NCBI RefSeq assembly: GCF_031453995.1
Contig: NZ_JAVDPZ010000012.1
Coordinates: 50,606-114,605 of the forward strand
Reading direction: 5' to 3'
Length of the DNA: 64,000 nucleotides
Source of the DNA: Nitrobacter vulgaris
Lineage (GTDB): Bacteria; Pseudomonadota; Alphaproteobacteria; Rhizobiales; Xanthobacteraceae
Shown in pieces: positions 42,542 through 50,745 of this stretch. The position numbers and the translations under genes were made by a program. Position 1 is the stretch's first letter. The number at the start of each line of letters is the position of its first letter. The notes under the pieces are model-generated. The model ran no database searches. It had not been told where the DNA came from and saw only the letters and a list, made by a program, of their open reading frames with translations.

Positions 42542-42605
42542 TTACCTCGCCCTGCTCTTCTGCGGGGAGAGGTCGCCGCGCCTTCGCGGCGGGTAGGGGA
42601 CCCAG
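42542..42605. repeat. GC-rich dispersed repeat with hairpins
   Basis: The motif CTCGCCCTGCTCTTCTGCGG followed by GGAGAGGTCGCCGCGCCTTC and GCGGCGGGTAGGGG resembles a common intergenic repeat of rhizobial genomes (a 'CCCTC..CTCCCCGC' family). It can form a GCCGCG-CCTT-CGCGGC hairpin. Confidence 0.5.
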
Positions 42606-42667
42606 GTACCGCGCTCAACTCGTCCGCGGGATTCGCGGGAGAAAACGCTCACCCCAGAGCTATCGCG

Positions 42668-42698
42668 TGTTGATTTTTGGCGATCGCCAAAATCAACA
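42668..42698. repeat. Nearly loop-free palindrome
   Basis: The core TTTTGGCGATCGCCAAAA is a perfect 18-base palindrome. It is extended by TGTTGA/TCAACA arms offset by one bulged T, giving 15 paired bases per arm and no loop. It lies 142 bases upstream of the ffh ATG; a bidirectional terminator or protein-binding site are both possible. Confidence 0.6.
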
Positions 42699-42862
42699 GT
42701 CATTCCAAAACACAACTACGCCCGAGGGCGCACAGCGCTGTCGGGCGTTGACCTCCGGCCCCTGCGGCCGGTCGGCGGGTCGAAAAGGAAGTCTTTTCGA
42801 GAATTCGGGCGGATTTACAGGCACCGGCCTGCCCGAGTCAAGCTGATCGGGCGGGCCACGCC

Positions 42863-43579
42863 TTATGGCGCCCCCTTGATCTCCCAGGAGACGCCGACCG
42901 TCACGCGGAGCGTTTCTTCGCCGGGCGCGATGGCGGCCTCCGCGGCCATCGGCGCCGCAGCACGGCGGTACATCACCGGCACCGCGCTCCCGTGCTCCGC
43001 AATGCTGATCGGCCCGCCGAGCGAGACGCCCGCAGCCTTGGCATAGATCTCCGCCTTGCGCCGGGCGTCGACGATCGCCTCGGCCCGCGCGTCGTCGAGC
43101 AGCTTCGATGCGTTGGAGACCATGAAATTGATACTGCCGATGTCGTTGGCGCCGGCCGCAGTGACCGCATCGATCACCCCGGCCATTTTGCTGATGTCAC
43201 GCAGCTTGACGGTGACGCGGTTGGTGGCGCGGTAGCCGGAGAGGACGTTGGATCCCGAGCGATTTTGATTGGTAAATTGTGGCTGCAGCGACAATTGCGA
43301 GGTCTGATAGTCTTTTTCGGCGATGCCCGCGCTTTTCAGCGCCGCGAGCACCTTGCCCATGGCGGCATTGTTGGCTTCGAAAGCGTCGCGCGCATTCTTG
43401 GCGTCGGTCGTGACCCCTGCCTCGATCTGAGCAAGATCGGGCGGCGCGGAGATTGTGGCCTCGCCGGTTACCGAGATTGCTGGTGGTGGCACATCGGCTT
43501 GCGCGGGCACCGAGATCAAAGCGGCGATAGTAGCAGCGGCGATGGCGAGCTGGATCCGGTTCTGCATGACGGTTCTCAT
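42863..43579 (-). CDS. Periplasmic SIMPL (DUF541) domain protein
   Basis: 238 residues with a signal peptide (IQLAIAAATIAALISVPAQA) and a SIMPL/DUF541 domain: ISVTGEATISAPPDLAQIEA, GIAEKDYQTSQLSLQPQFTN, NVLSGYRATNRVTVKLRDIS, ANDIGSINFMVSNASKLLDD, and ARAEAIVDARRKAEIYAKAA. SIMPL proteins are periplasmic or outer-membrane associated and loosely linked to oxidative stress; the mechanism is unknown. Its ATG overlaps the stop of the preceding GyrI-like gene (ATGA), so the two are translationally coupled and likely cooperate. Confidence 0.9.
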   Translation of the reverse strand: MRTVMQNRIQLAIAAATIAALISVPAQADVPPPAISVTGEATISAPPDLAQIEAGVTTDAKNARDAFEANNAAMGKVLAALKSAGIAEKDYQTSQLSLQPQFTNQNRSGSNVLSGYRATNRVTVKLRDISKMAGVIDAVTAAGANDIGSINFMVSNASKLLDDARAEAIVDARRKAEIYAKAAGVSLGGPISIAEHGSAVPVMYRRAAAPMAAEAAIAPGEETLRVTVGVSWEIKGAP

Positions 43580-44304
43580 TTCAGCGGGACATAGACATCA
43601 ATGATCAGATTGTCTTCCTCGGTCTTCAATGGATCGGTCTTGTACTCCTCGATGAAGGTGTCCTTGGCCTCAAGCTTCTTGTCGTCGAGGGTATTCGTAA
43701 TCGCCTCATAGGTGTTGTCCATGTTGTCGTAGGAGCCGCGATGTACGAACTTCAGCGCCTTGCCCTCCGGTGATTTACCCATGCTGACGTTCTTGGGCAG
43801 ATCCCTGATCTCTTGATCGACGGGGATTTCCGCCAGAAACGAGAAGCCGTTATCGTCCGTTGAGGTATAGACGATCATCATGTTGCCGGCAGGCTTGATG
43901 CCCTGCTTGTCGAGAACGGCGGCCAGCGACTTGAACGAATCAATGAGCGTCTCGAATGCGTTTTCCCAGGTGGCGTTGTTGCGCAACGTCAGGACGGTCT
44001 TCGGGGCCAGCGTATGTTCTTCGCCGAAAGGATCGGCCGTCTGCACGGGCGCGGTCACCGGCGGCTTCGGGGCTTCGGCGGTCGGATTTTTCGGCGTCTG
44101 CACTTCGGCAGGGGGCGGGACCGGCGTGGCCGGTGTCGTCGTTCCGGGTGGGGTAGGTGTGGCTGGTGGAGCCTCTGCGGCCGGCGCAGTCGCGCCGGGA
44201 GGTGTCGCGGGCGGCGTCTCGGCCATCACGGCAGAGAGCCCGAACATCAAGGTCGCTGGGATCATTGCGATCGCGAATCGGCAAAAAGGGCGGGGGCGAT
44301 TCAT
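43576..44304 (-). CDS. Exported GyrI-like/effector-binding domain protein
   Basis: From the ATG at 44304 (GGGAGA upstream) the protein has 242 residues. A signal peptide (FAIAMIPATLMFGLSAVMAE) is followed by a Pro/Ala/Thr linker (residues about 30-85). A GyrI-like/effector-binding fold occupies about residues 95-242: KTVLTLRNNATWENAFETLI, KQGIKPAGNMMIVYTSTDDN, GFSFLAEIPVDQEIRDLPKN, GKALKFVHRGSYDNMDNTYE and a final DNLIIDVYVPLK. The family is mostly cytoplasmic (AraC effector domains, DNA gyrase inhibitor), so an exported form with a flexible linker is unusual. It forms an ATGA-coupled operon with the SIMPL gene. A small-molecule-binding periplasmic role is inferred. Confidence 0.82.
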   Translation of the reverse strand: MNRPRPFCRFAIAMIPATLMFGLSAVMAETPPATPPGATAPAAEAPPATPTPPGTTTPATPVPPPAEVQTPKNPTAEAPKPPVTAPVQTADPFGEEHTLAPKTVLTLRNNATWENAFETLIDSFKSLAAVLDKQGIKPAGNMMIVYTSTDDNGFSFLAEIPVDQEIRDLPKNVSMGKSPEGKALKFVHRGSYDNMDNTYEAITNTLDDKKLEAKDTFIEEYKTDPLKTEEDNLIIDVYVPLK

Positions 44305-44586
44305 TGGTAGGGTCTCCCTGGTCGTGCTGGCCGATGTCCGCGAGACCCGGTCCTTAGCCGCTGTTACGGGCTGACTTATTACGATGCTTAACACGCGACG
44401 CTGACGTTCATCCCATGACAGAACAAAACAGATATGTCATGCCGCATCGTGGCGGGTGTGGGGCGCCGACACGGATTTGCGTTAGCGATGGCGGTCGTGA
44501 GTGACACTGGTCAACCGGCGCGCATTCGCCATATAAAGTCGCGGAAGGCGGATGCCGGAAAATGAACGCCGGAAACTGGAAAACCA

Positions 44587-45459
44587 ATGGGCGCGCTCGC
44601 AAATCATGCTTTCAGCAAGATGAATGGGATCGGCAACGAGATCGTCGTTGTCGATCTTCGCGACAGCTCCGCCGCGGTCTCGGCCGAGGAGGCGCGTGCT
44701 GTCGCATCACCGGCGGGCGTTCCCTATGATCAATTGATGGTTCTGCAGCCCCCGCGGACATCGGGCACCGAGGCCTTCGTTCGCATCTACAATAATGATG
44801 GCTCGGAAGCCAATGCGTGCGGCAACGGCATGCGCTGTGTGGCGCGCCAGATCTTCGAGGCGACAGGTAAGGCCGCGCTGACCTTCGAAACGCGCGCCGG
44901 TCTTTTGAACTGCTGGCGAGACTCCGCGCCTGGTCTCTACACCGTCGACATGGGATCGCCAAAATTCGACTGGAGGGACATTCCGCTCGCCGAGGAATTC
45001 CGCGATACCCGCTATATCGAGTTACAAATTGGGCCGATCGACGCACCGGTGCTTCATTCGCCGTCCGTGGTTAGCATGGGTAATCCCCACGCGATCTTCT
45101 GGGTCGACGACATCGATGTCTACGATCTCGCCCGTTTCGGGCCGCTGCTGGAAAACCATCCGGTCTTTCCCGAGCGCGCCAACATCACGCTGGCGCATAT
45201 CGTAGATCGCGATCACATCACGATGCGGACCTGGGAGCGGGGCGCGGGCTTGACGAAGGCTTGCGGTTCGGCTGCCTGCGCAACGGCGGTGGCGGCGGTG
45301 CGGCTCAAGCGGGCCAATCGCATCGTCCATGTCGCGCTTCCCGGCGGCAGCCTGACCGTCGAATGGCGCGAGCGCGACGATCATGTGCTGATGACCGGTC
45401 CGGCCGTATTCGAATATGAAGGTACCTTCGATCCGGCGCTGTTCGCGTCGGTGGCCTAA
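44587..45459 (+). CDS. dapF: Diaminopimelate epimerase
   Basis: DapF converts LL- to meso-diaminopimelate for lysine and peptidoglycan. The 290-residue protein has HAFSKMNGIGNEIVVVDLR, YNNDGSEANACGNGMRCVAR with the first catalytic Cys, MGNPHAIFWVDDID, and RTWERGAGLTKACGSAACAT with the second. All catalytic residues are visible. Its stop overlaps the start of mtaB (TAATG). Confidence 0.97.
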   Translation: MGALANHAFSKMNGIGNEIVVVDLRDSSAAVSAEEARAVASPAGVPYDQLMVLQPPRTSGTEAFVRIYNNDGSEANACGNGMRCVARQIFEATGKAALTFETRAGLLNCWRDSAPGLYTVDMGSPKFDWRDIPLAEEFRDTRYIELQIGPIDAPVLHSPSVVSMGNPHAIFWVDDIDVYDLARFGPLLENHPVFPERANITLAHIVDRDHITMRTWERGAGLTKACGSAACATAVAAVRLKRANRIVHVALPGGSLTVEWRERDDHVLMTGPAVFEYEGTFDPALFASVA

Positions 45460-46727
45460 TGTCAGTCGACATCATTACCTTCGGCTGCCGGCTCAACGCC
45501 TTCGAATCCGAAGTCATCCGTCGCAACGCGGAAGATGCTGGCCTTGACGAGGTCGTCATCATCAACAGTTGCGCTGTGACCAACGAGGCAGTGGCGCAAA
45601 CACGGCAATCTATCCGCCGCTTGAGGCGCGAGCGACCTTCGGCGCGCATCGTCGTCACCGGATGCGCCGCGCAGATAGAGCCGGCGATGTTCGCGCAGAT
45701 GGCCGAGGTCGATCGCGTGATTGGCAACGATGACAAAATGCGGAGTGAGGCGTGGCGTGCCGCACAGGTCGCATTAGCCGCGCCTGATGTGGAAATCACG
45801 GCCGAGAAGAAAATCGCGGTGGCCGATATCATGGCGGTGACCGAGATGGCGCCGCATCTCGTCGATGGCTTTCAAGGCGGACTGCCGCGCGCTTTTGTGC
45901 AGGTACAGAACGGCTGCGATCATCGTTGCACCTTCTGCATCATTCCCTTCGGACGCGGCAATTCCCGCTCGGTGCCGATGGACGCGGTCGTCGATCAGGT
46001 CCGCGCGTTCGTCGAGGCCGGTCACGCCGAGATCGTGTTGACCGGTGTCGACCTCACAAGTTATGGCGCCGATCTTCCGAGCGGAACGCGGCTGGGCGGG
46101 CTGGTAAAACAGATCCTGCGACACGTGCCGGAGATCAGGCGGCTCCGAATCTCGTCGATCGATTCGATCGAGGCGGATCGCGATTTGCTGGATGTCATCG
46201 CGAACGAGGAGCGGTTGATGCCGCATTTGCATCTCTCGCTGCAATCCGGAGACGACATGATCCTGAAGCGGATGAAGCGGCGGCATTCGCGCCGCGATGC
46301 CATCGATTTCTGCGCGCAGGTGCGGCGGCTGAGGCCGGAAGTCGCCTTCGGTGCCGACATCATCGCCGGCTTTCCGACTGAGACCGACGACATGTTCGCG
46401 CGGTCGCTGGACCTCGTTGCCGAATGTGATCTCACCTTCCTGCATGTGTTTCCATATTCGTCGCGGCCGGGGACGCCTGCGGCACGGATGCCGCCGGTCG
46501 CGGCCGAGGTGATCAGGGATCGCGCCAGGCAGTTGCGGGCGGCGGCGAGCGCGGCGCTGCGGCGGCGGCTCGCGGCGGAGGTCGGCGCGACGCGCCGAGT
46601 GCTGATCGAAAGCGCCATCCAAGGCCGTACCGAGCATTTTCTGCCGGTCGCAATTGTGGGAGCCGAGCCCGGCACCGTGCAAATGATGAGATTTTCAGGG
46701 CACGATGGTACTCGGCTGCTGCCTTGA
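45459..46727 (+). CDS. mtaB: tRNA threonylcarbamoyladenosine methylthiotransferase
   Basis: MtaB adds a methylthio group to t6A37 of tRNA. The 422-residue protein has the UPF0004 domain (VDIITFGCRLNAFESEVIRR, NSCAVTNEAVAQTRQSIRRL, VVTGCAAQIEP) and the radical-SAM cluster QNGCDHRCTFCIIPFGRGNS at about residues 151-170. TGVDLTSYGADLP, PHLHLSLQSGDDMILKRMKR, FGADIIAGFPTETDDMF and HVFPYSSRPGTPAARMP follow, then a TRAM-like tail. It is coupled to dapF by TAATG. In many Rhizobiales ftsY follows this pair; here a stress-response kinase gene follows instead. Confidence 0.95.
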   Translation: MSVDIITFGCRLNAFESEVIRRNAEDAGLDEVVIINSCAVTNEAVAQTRQSIRRLRRERPSARIVVTGCAAQIEPAMFAQMAEVDRVIGNDDKMRSEAWRAAQVALAAPDVEITAEKKIAVADIMAVTEMAPHLVDGFQGGLPRAFVQVQNGCDHRCTFCIIPFGRGNSRSVPMDAVVDQVRAFVEAGHAEIVLTGVDLTSYGADLPSGTRLGGLVKQILRHVPEIRRLRISSIDSIEADRDLLDVIANEERLMPHLHLSLQSGDDMILKRMKRRHSRRDAIDFCAQVRRLRPEVAFGADIIAGFPTETDDMFARSLDLVAECDLTFLHVFPYSSRPGTPAARMPPVAAEVIRDRARQLRAAASAALRRRLAAEVGATRRVLIESAIQGRTEHFLPVAIVGAEPGTVQMMRFSGHDGTRLLP

Positions 46728-47007
46728 TCTTGTTTCCCCCGAAAACGATTTGGATCACTGAGCCTCGCGCCTCCCGGAGAGGCGCATCGCCACAGACGAA
46801 TGAGGGCGAACGGACCTTTCATCATAGTGAGTAGAACGGTCGGCTGGCCGGATTCCGTTAACGATCGTTCCCGGCTTTTGCAACTGGAGGCGGAACCATG
46901 CTGGCGCGGCACGATTGATGTGATGCATCGTCAGGGCGGGACGCTGCTGTTAATGGTGAGACCGGCCAATGTTGCGAATGGTTATTTCCTGATCTCCGGG
47001 TAGGCGC
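46728..47007. other. mtaB-kinase intergenic region
   Basis: 280 bases. A 67-codon frame (46800-47003) lacks a ribosome-binding site and family resemblance and is not called. A GGAAC at 46892-46896 has no proper EcfG -10 partner. ftsY is absent here. Confidence 0.45.
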
Positions 47008-48672
47008 GTGGTTCGGCTAGGTTTCGTCATTGGGTTCGTCGCCGTCATCGGAATTTTTCTTTCCGGTCTTGCGGCATGGCGGGCTCATGATCAGGAGTTG
47101 GCGATCGACAACATTGCGCTGTCGCGCGCGATCGATGTCCACGCCAGTCTGGTTCAGGAGCGTCTCATCGAACGAGAGCTTTTGGCGCGTGTCGCCTCGG
47201 GGCTGTTCCGGTCGCCATCCGCGGTGCAGGCCAACATGCTCCACCCATTGCGTGCTTCGATCTATGCCTTCAAGACTGATTTTGTCATTGCCTGGTGGGT
47301 CGCATGTCTTGAGCCGAATGAATTTCCGCAGGCTCATGATGTCCTGGCGGCGGCTGGATTTCCAGATTCCCAAATCCGGAGTTTTGACGACACCCCGCGC
47401 GATCTGCGGTCGCTCGACAAACCGATCGACGTAATAATGGATGTCGAACCCCAAGACGCGCAAACCACCGGCTTCTTAGGCCGCTCGCTCGATCAGCATC
47501 CGATCTTGGGGCCGATGTTCGCCCGAGCAATGCAAACCAAGACTTCCGTCGTATCGGATCCGCTCAATCTGATGGGGCGGAACGGGCCGATCGGGCTGGT
47601 CATCGCAACACCGGTTTTCCAGGAGGAAAGCGAGACAGCCGCCGGCTTTGTTACGTTCTCCTATAAACTGGCATCCTTGATGTTGACGAATGATGAGCTG
47701 TCGCTATTTTCCGTCGTCCTGAAAGATCCGCGCAACCCGGGCTCGGAATTGATTGCCGACGATAGCGGCAATGTCACCTCGCGTCTCGGGTGGGGGGCTA
47801 ATCCCGTTCCGATGGTGCTCCGGACGGTGACCTTCGGCGGCAGGGACTGGTCGCTTGGCTATTACCCGAAAGTGAATGCCATGCACCGCGCGCAAAAACT
47901 GGCCGCGGTGGTGGCCGCGATCGGTCTTGCGTTGACAAGCATCATTTGCGGACTGTTCGGATATGTCGCCTATAATAATTTGCGGTTGAGCCGGGAGATT
48001 CAGGTTCGGATCGGCTTCGAGCGGCGATTGACTGCCGTCATCGATGAACTCAATCACCGTGTCAAAAACATTCTCGCAGTGATTCAATCGATCGTCACGC
48101 GTACGCTGCGGCACGGGTCCGACATCGAAGTCGCCCGAGAATTGCTGATTGGCCGGATCCATGCCATGTCCAATGTGGTTTCGCTGCTTAGCGAGAGCCA
48201 GTGGCAGGGCGTCAAACTGAGGGGATTGTTCGAGGCTCGCGCCATCCCTCACGTCGACCGCATCGCGATCCATGGTCCTGATATCACGGTCAGCGCGCGG
48301 GCGGCTCAGAGTCTCTCATTGCTGTTCTTCGAGCTGGCATCGCATTCCGACGAGGGACTCTCGCTGGTCGGCAAGCATCCGAATATTGTGGTGCATTGGG
48401 GGATCGAGGGCGAGGCCGACGAGGCGCTGTTTCATTTTCGGTGGGAAGAATTCAACACCAGTGCGGCGACAAGACGCGAGGATAGCGATTTTGGCATCAT
48501 TCTGCTGGATCGCGTTGCGCCGGAGGCGCTGGGCGGCGTCTCCAAGCGGTACTTTACCGAGGTGAGCTATGTCTATGAACTCGCCGCTCCCATGGACACC
48601 GTCGTCGATTTGACCGAGCGAGATCGTACGATGCAGATTTCGAACCCAGCAAGTCCGACAAGCTCCGAATGA
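47008..48672 (+). CDS. Membrane sensor histidine kinase of HWE type, divergent ATPase domain
   Basis: 554 residues from a GTG start. One transmembrane helix lies at about residues 3-22 and a second at about 297-320. They flank a periplasmic sensor of some 270 residues that looks like a CHASE domain (LVQERLIERELLARVASGLF, ASIYAFKTDFVIAWWVACLE, GLVIATPVFQEESETAAGFV). After the second helix comes the phospho-acceptor motif DELNHRVKNILAVIQSIVTR (His about residue 350), typical of HWE/HisKA_2 kinases. The N-box expected as HELATNAxKYGAL reads FFELASHSDEGLSL, so the magnesium-coordinating Asn is missing. The later part (DFGIILLDRVAPEALGG) is only loosely G-box-like. It adjoins ecfG/nepR/phyR and is probably the PhyK-type input kinase/phosphatase. 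Confidence 0.8.
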   Translation: MVRLGFVIGFVAVIGIFLSGLAAWRAHDQELAIDNIALSRAIDVHASLVQERLIERELLARVASGLFRSPSAVQANMLHPLRASIYAFKTDFVIAWWVACLEPNEFPQAHDVLAAAGFPDSQIRSFDDTPRDLRSLDKPIDVIMDVEPQDAQTTGFLGRSLDQHPILGPMFARAMQTKTSVVSDPLNLMGRNGPIGLVIATPVFQEESETAAGFVTFSYKLASLMLTNDELSLFSVVLKDPRNPGSELIADDSGNVTSRLGWGANPVPMVLRTVTFGGRDWSLGYYPKVNAMHRAQKLAAVVAAIGLALTSIICGLFGYVAYNNLRLSREIQVRIGFERRLTAVIDELNHRVKNILAVIQSIVTRTLRHGSDIEVARELLIGRIHAMSNVVSLLSESQWQGVKLRGLFEARAIPHVDRIAIHGPDITVSARAAQSLSLLFFELASHSDEGLSLVGKHPNIVVHWGIEGEADEALFHFRWEEFNTSAATRREDSDFGIILLDRVAPEALGGVSKRYFTEVSYVYELAAPMDTVVDLTERDRTMQISNPASPTSSE

Positions 48673-48723
48673 GCGGCGACCGCCGCCACTACCGCTCTCG
48701 GCCATTTGGATGCGCGGCGAGAA

Positions 48724-49269
48724 TTATCGGCCGTTGCCGATTACGGCCCTGACGGTGTCGTCGGGTCCAAAATCCTCCGTGCCCTCGACATAAAGCAGGG
48801 CGCTCAGCTTCGATCGCGCGCGGTTGACGCGACTCTTGATGGTGCCGACTGCGCATCCGCAGATCTTCGCGGCATCCTCGTAGGAAAATCCTGAAGCCCC
48901 CACGAGGATCAAAGCCTCTCGCTGGTCCTGCGGCAATTTATCTAGCGCCGCCCTAAATTCTTCGAACTCCAGGTGAGCATTCTGGCTTGGCTGCGATTTC
49001 AGCGTTTTCGCATAGTTGCCATCTGAATCCTCGACCTCCCGCCGCCGCTTGCGATAGTCGGAGCGGAACAGGTTGCGAAGGATCGTGAACAGCCATGCCG
49101 GAAGGTTCGATCCTGGCTGAAATGAATCGATATTAGCAAGTGCGCGGAGCAGCGTTTCCTGCACGAGGTCGTCGGCTCGATCGCCATTTCCGCTTAACGA
49201 AATCGCAAAAGCGCGTAAGTTCGGCACCGATGCCAGAATTTCCTCGCGTAATGAATCTGTGAGAGGCAT
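48724..49269 (-). CDS. ecfG: General stress response ECF sigma factor EcfG
   Basis: EcfG directs RNA polymerase to GGAAC...CGTT promoters under stress. The 181-residue protein has region 2 (LRAFAISLSGNGDRADDLVQ, ETLLRALANIDSFQPGSNLP, AWLFTILRNLFRSDYRKRRR) and region 4 (FRAALDKLPQDQREALILVG, FSYEDAAKICGCAVGTIKSR, VNRARSKLSALL), as in the EcfG/SigT family. Its start overlaps the nepR stop (TAATG), so sigma and anti-sigma factors are translationally coupled. It converges with the kinase gene. Confidence 0.95.
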   Translation of the reverse strand: MPLTDSLREEILASVPNLRAFAISLSGNGDRADDLVQETLLRALANIDSFQPGSNLPAWLFTILRNLFRSDYRKRRREVEDSDGNYAKTLKSQPSQNAHLEFEEFRAALDKLPQDQREALILVGASGFSYEDAAKICGCAVGTIKSRVNRARSKLSALLYVEGTEDFGPDDTVRAVIGNGR

Positions 49270-49487
49270 TAGTCCCTCCCGTCATTTTTTGCATCGAGAT
49301 CGCCCGTTGGGGTTATGTGTGGTTTCCCGGGCTCAGATGCATCGAGCTTTCGAATTAATTCGGCAAACCGGTCGGGAACACCCTGCCTCACGACGTCGTC
49401 ATACATGGCGCGAAGCTGATGGCCGATTCGGGATTGAATCTCGGCGTTGAGGCCGTCTTTGGCGGGTGATGGCTTTGAATCTTTCAT
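49269..49487 (-). CDS. nepR: Anti-sigma factor NepR
   Basis: NepR sequesters EcfG until phospho-PhyR captures it. The 72-residue product has the conserved helical core IQSRIGHQLRAMYDDVVRQG, VPDRFAELIRKLD, flanked by variable tails (MKDSKPSPAKDG; KPHITPTGDLDAKNDGRD). The start at 49487 is chosen for family length, although the ribosome-binding site is weak and the frame is open to 49553. It overlaps ecfG (TAATG). The gene pair diverges from phyR across about 240 bases holding back-to-back GGAAC boxes. Confidence 0.92.
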   Translation of the reverse strand: MKDSKPSPAKDGLNAEIQSRIGHQLRAMYDDVVRQGVPDRFAELIRKLDASEPGKPHITPTGDLDAKNDGRD

Positions 49488-49590
49488 GACTTCGCGCCCG
49501 AGTTTCAAGATATTGATAATACTGGAAATTCCTGTATTTCGCGCCGCTTCCACGGACCTCGTATGAAAGCCTAATTCAATGATGATGCGA

Positions 49591-49612
49591 AAGTTCCGGG
49601 TCCGGGGAACTT
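49591..49612. promoter_or_regulatory. Divergent GGAAC boxes between nepR and phyR
   Basis: AAGTTCC-N8-GGAACTT is a perfect 7-base inverted repeat that places a GGAAC -35-like box toward nepR-ecfG and another toward phyR. The expected -10 CGTT is poorly matched (AATT at N16 toward nepR; no good match toward phyR). Autoregulation by EcfG is plausible but the promoters are not canonical. Confidence 0.5.
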
Positions 49613-49725
49613 TTGTGATGCTCGGGAGTAAATAGGCGAGGGGGGCCGGGATGCGGCGTTTGCAGTGCTTACGCCGGACGGTTTGTGGTCCCGAGCATGA
49701 GTTATCTCGAGAAGGATGGACGGGA

Positions 49726-50532
49726 ATGTTTCGATCACAGGTCGTTGCTGAACATTTGCCGCTTTTGCGCCGTTATGCACGCGCCCTGACAGGAAGCCAG
49801 GCGTCTGGCGACGCCTATGTCGGCGCCATGTTAGAGGCGCTGCTTCAGGATCCGACGCTGCTTAACGAACAGCACGGGCCGCGCGCCGGCCTGTTCCGAC
49901 TGTTCACACGCATCTGGAACTCAGTCTCGATCAACGGAGGCGCCGACGAGGTGCCGACGCTCGCGCCGACAGAGCGCCGGTTGACGAATATCACCCCGCT
50001 TCCCCGTCAGGCTTTCCTGCTGCTGTCGCTGGAAGGTTTTTCGGAGGAAGAGGCTGCGTTTGTTCTGGAGGTCGACGTCGCTGAAGTCCGCAAGCTGAGT
50101 GGTATCGCCGGCCGCGAAATGGCGGCGGAAATCGCAACGGACGTCCTCATTATCGAGGACGAGACGTTTATTGCGATGGATCTGGAAAGTCTTGTCAAAA
50201 ATCTAGGACACCGTGTGATCGGTGTTGCACGTACCCACGCCGATGCGATCGCCCTCGCCAAGACCAAGGAGCCGGGCCTCATTCTGGCCGATATTCAACT
50301 CGCTGACGGCAGTTCGGGATTGGACGCTGTCAACGAACTTTTGCGCGTGGTCGAGGTGCCCGTTGTCTTCATAACAGCCTATCCCGAACGCTTTCTGACC
50401 GGAGAGCGGCCCGAACCGGCGTTCCTCATCTCGAAACCGTTCCAACCTGCCATGGTTTCGGCAGTAGCCAGTCAGGCGCTGTTCTTCCAGCGGAATTCGC
50501 GCAATCGCGAGCCTCGTGCCGCTGCGTCGTGA
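49726..50532 (+). CDS. phyR: Anti-anti-sigma response regulator PhyR
   Basis: PhyR is the switch protein of the alphaproteobacterial general stress response. From the ATG at 49726 it has 268 residues. A sigma-like N-terminal domain (VAEHLPLLRRYARALTGSQA, LPRQAFLLLSLEGFSEEEAA, FVLEVDVAEVRKL) mimics EcfG and binds NepR. A receiver domain from about residue 143 (DVLIIEDETFIAMDLESLVK) has the phospho-acceptor Asp near residue 189 (LILADIQLADGSSG), VFITAYPERFL and the Lys in FLISKPFQP. On phosphorylation it titrates NepR and frees EcfG. It is divergent from nepR-ecfG. Confidence 0.96.
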   Translation: MFRSQVVAEHLPLLRRYARALTGSQASGDAYVGAMLEALLQDPTLLNEQHGPRAGLFRLFTRIWNSVSINGGADEVPTLAPTERRLTNITPLPRQAFLLLSLEGFSEEEAAFVLEVDVAEVRKLSGIAGREMAAEIATDVLIIEDETFIAMDLESLVKNLGHRVIGVARTHADAIALAKTKEPGLILADIQLADGSSGLDAVNELLRVVEVPVVFITAYPERFLTGERPEPAFLISKPFQPAMVSAVASQALFFQRNSRNREPRAAAS

Positions 50533-50745
50533 CGTGGTAACAACCACGGAAGGACGCGGCTGATTTATCACGACATCGTATCGCCGGTCGATCCGAAGAA
50601 CCGGCGGTCAAGGCAACGCGGGTGCTGACAAGCGTTCCGCCCCTGCTTTTTTCTCAAAACATCAGTGAACGAAGTCTGCCGACCGGCGTTGTTGCTGGCG
50701 GTTCAGATCCGCGAGCGCGATAGCTTGAGGAAAGAGGCGACAACG

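Larger units (their letters stand above)
42527..42862. other. Repeat-rich intergenic region upstream of ffh
   Basis: Holds a GC-rich dispersed-repeat-like segment (42542-42605, CTCGCCCTGCTCTTCTGCGG and GCCGCGCCTTCGCGGCGGG) and a long near-perfect palindrome (42668-42698). No coding frame was seen. Confidence 0.6.

Noticed and set aside
46800..47003. 67-codon ORF between mtaB and the kinase
   Set aside because: No ribosome-binding site and no recognisable family; cannot be supported.
50615..50638. GGAAC-N15-CGTT on the minus strand downstream of phyR
   Set aside because: Spacer is one base short and it would read into the 3' end of phyR with no gene in that direction; probably chance.
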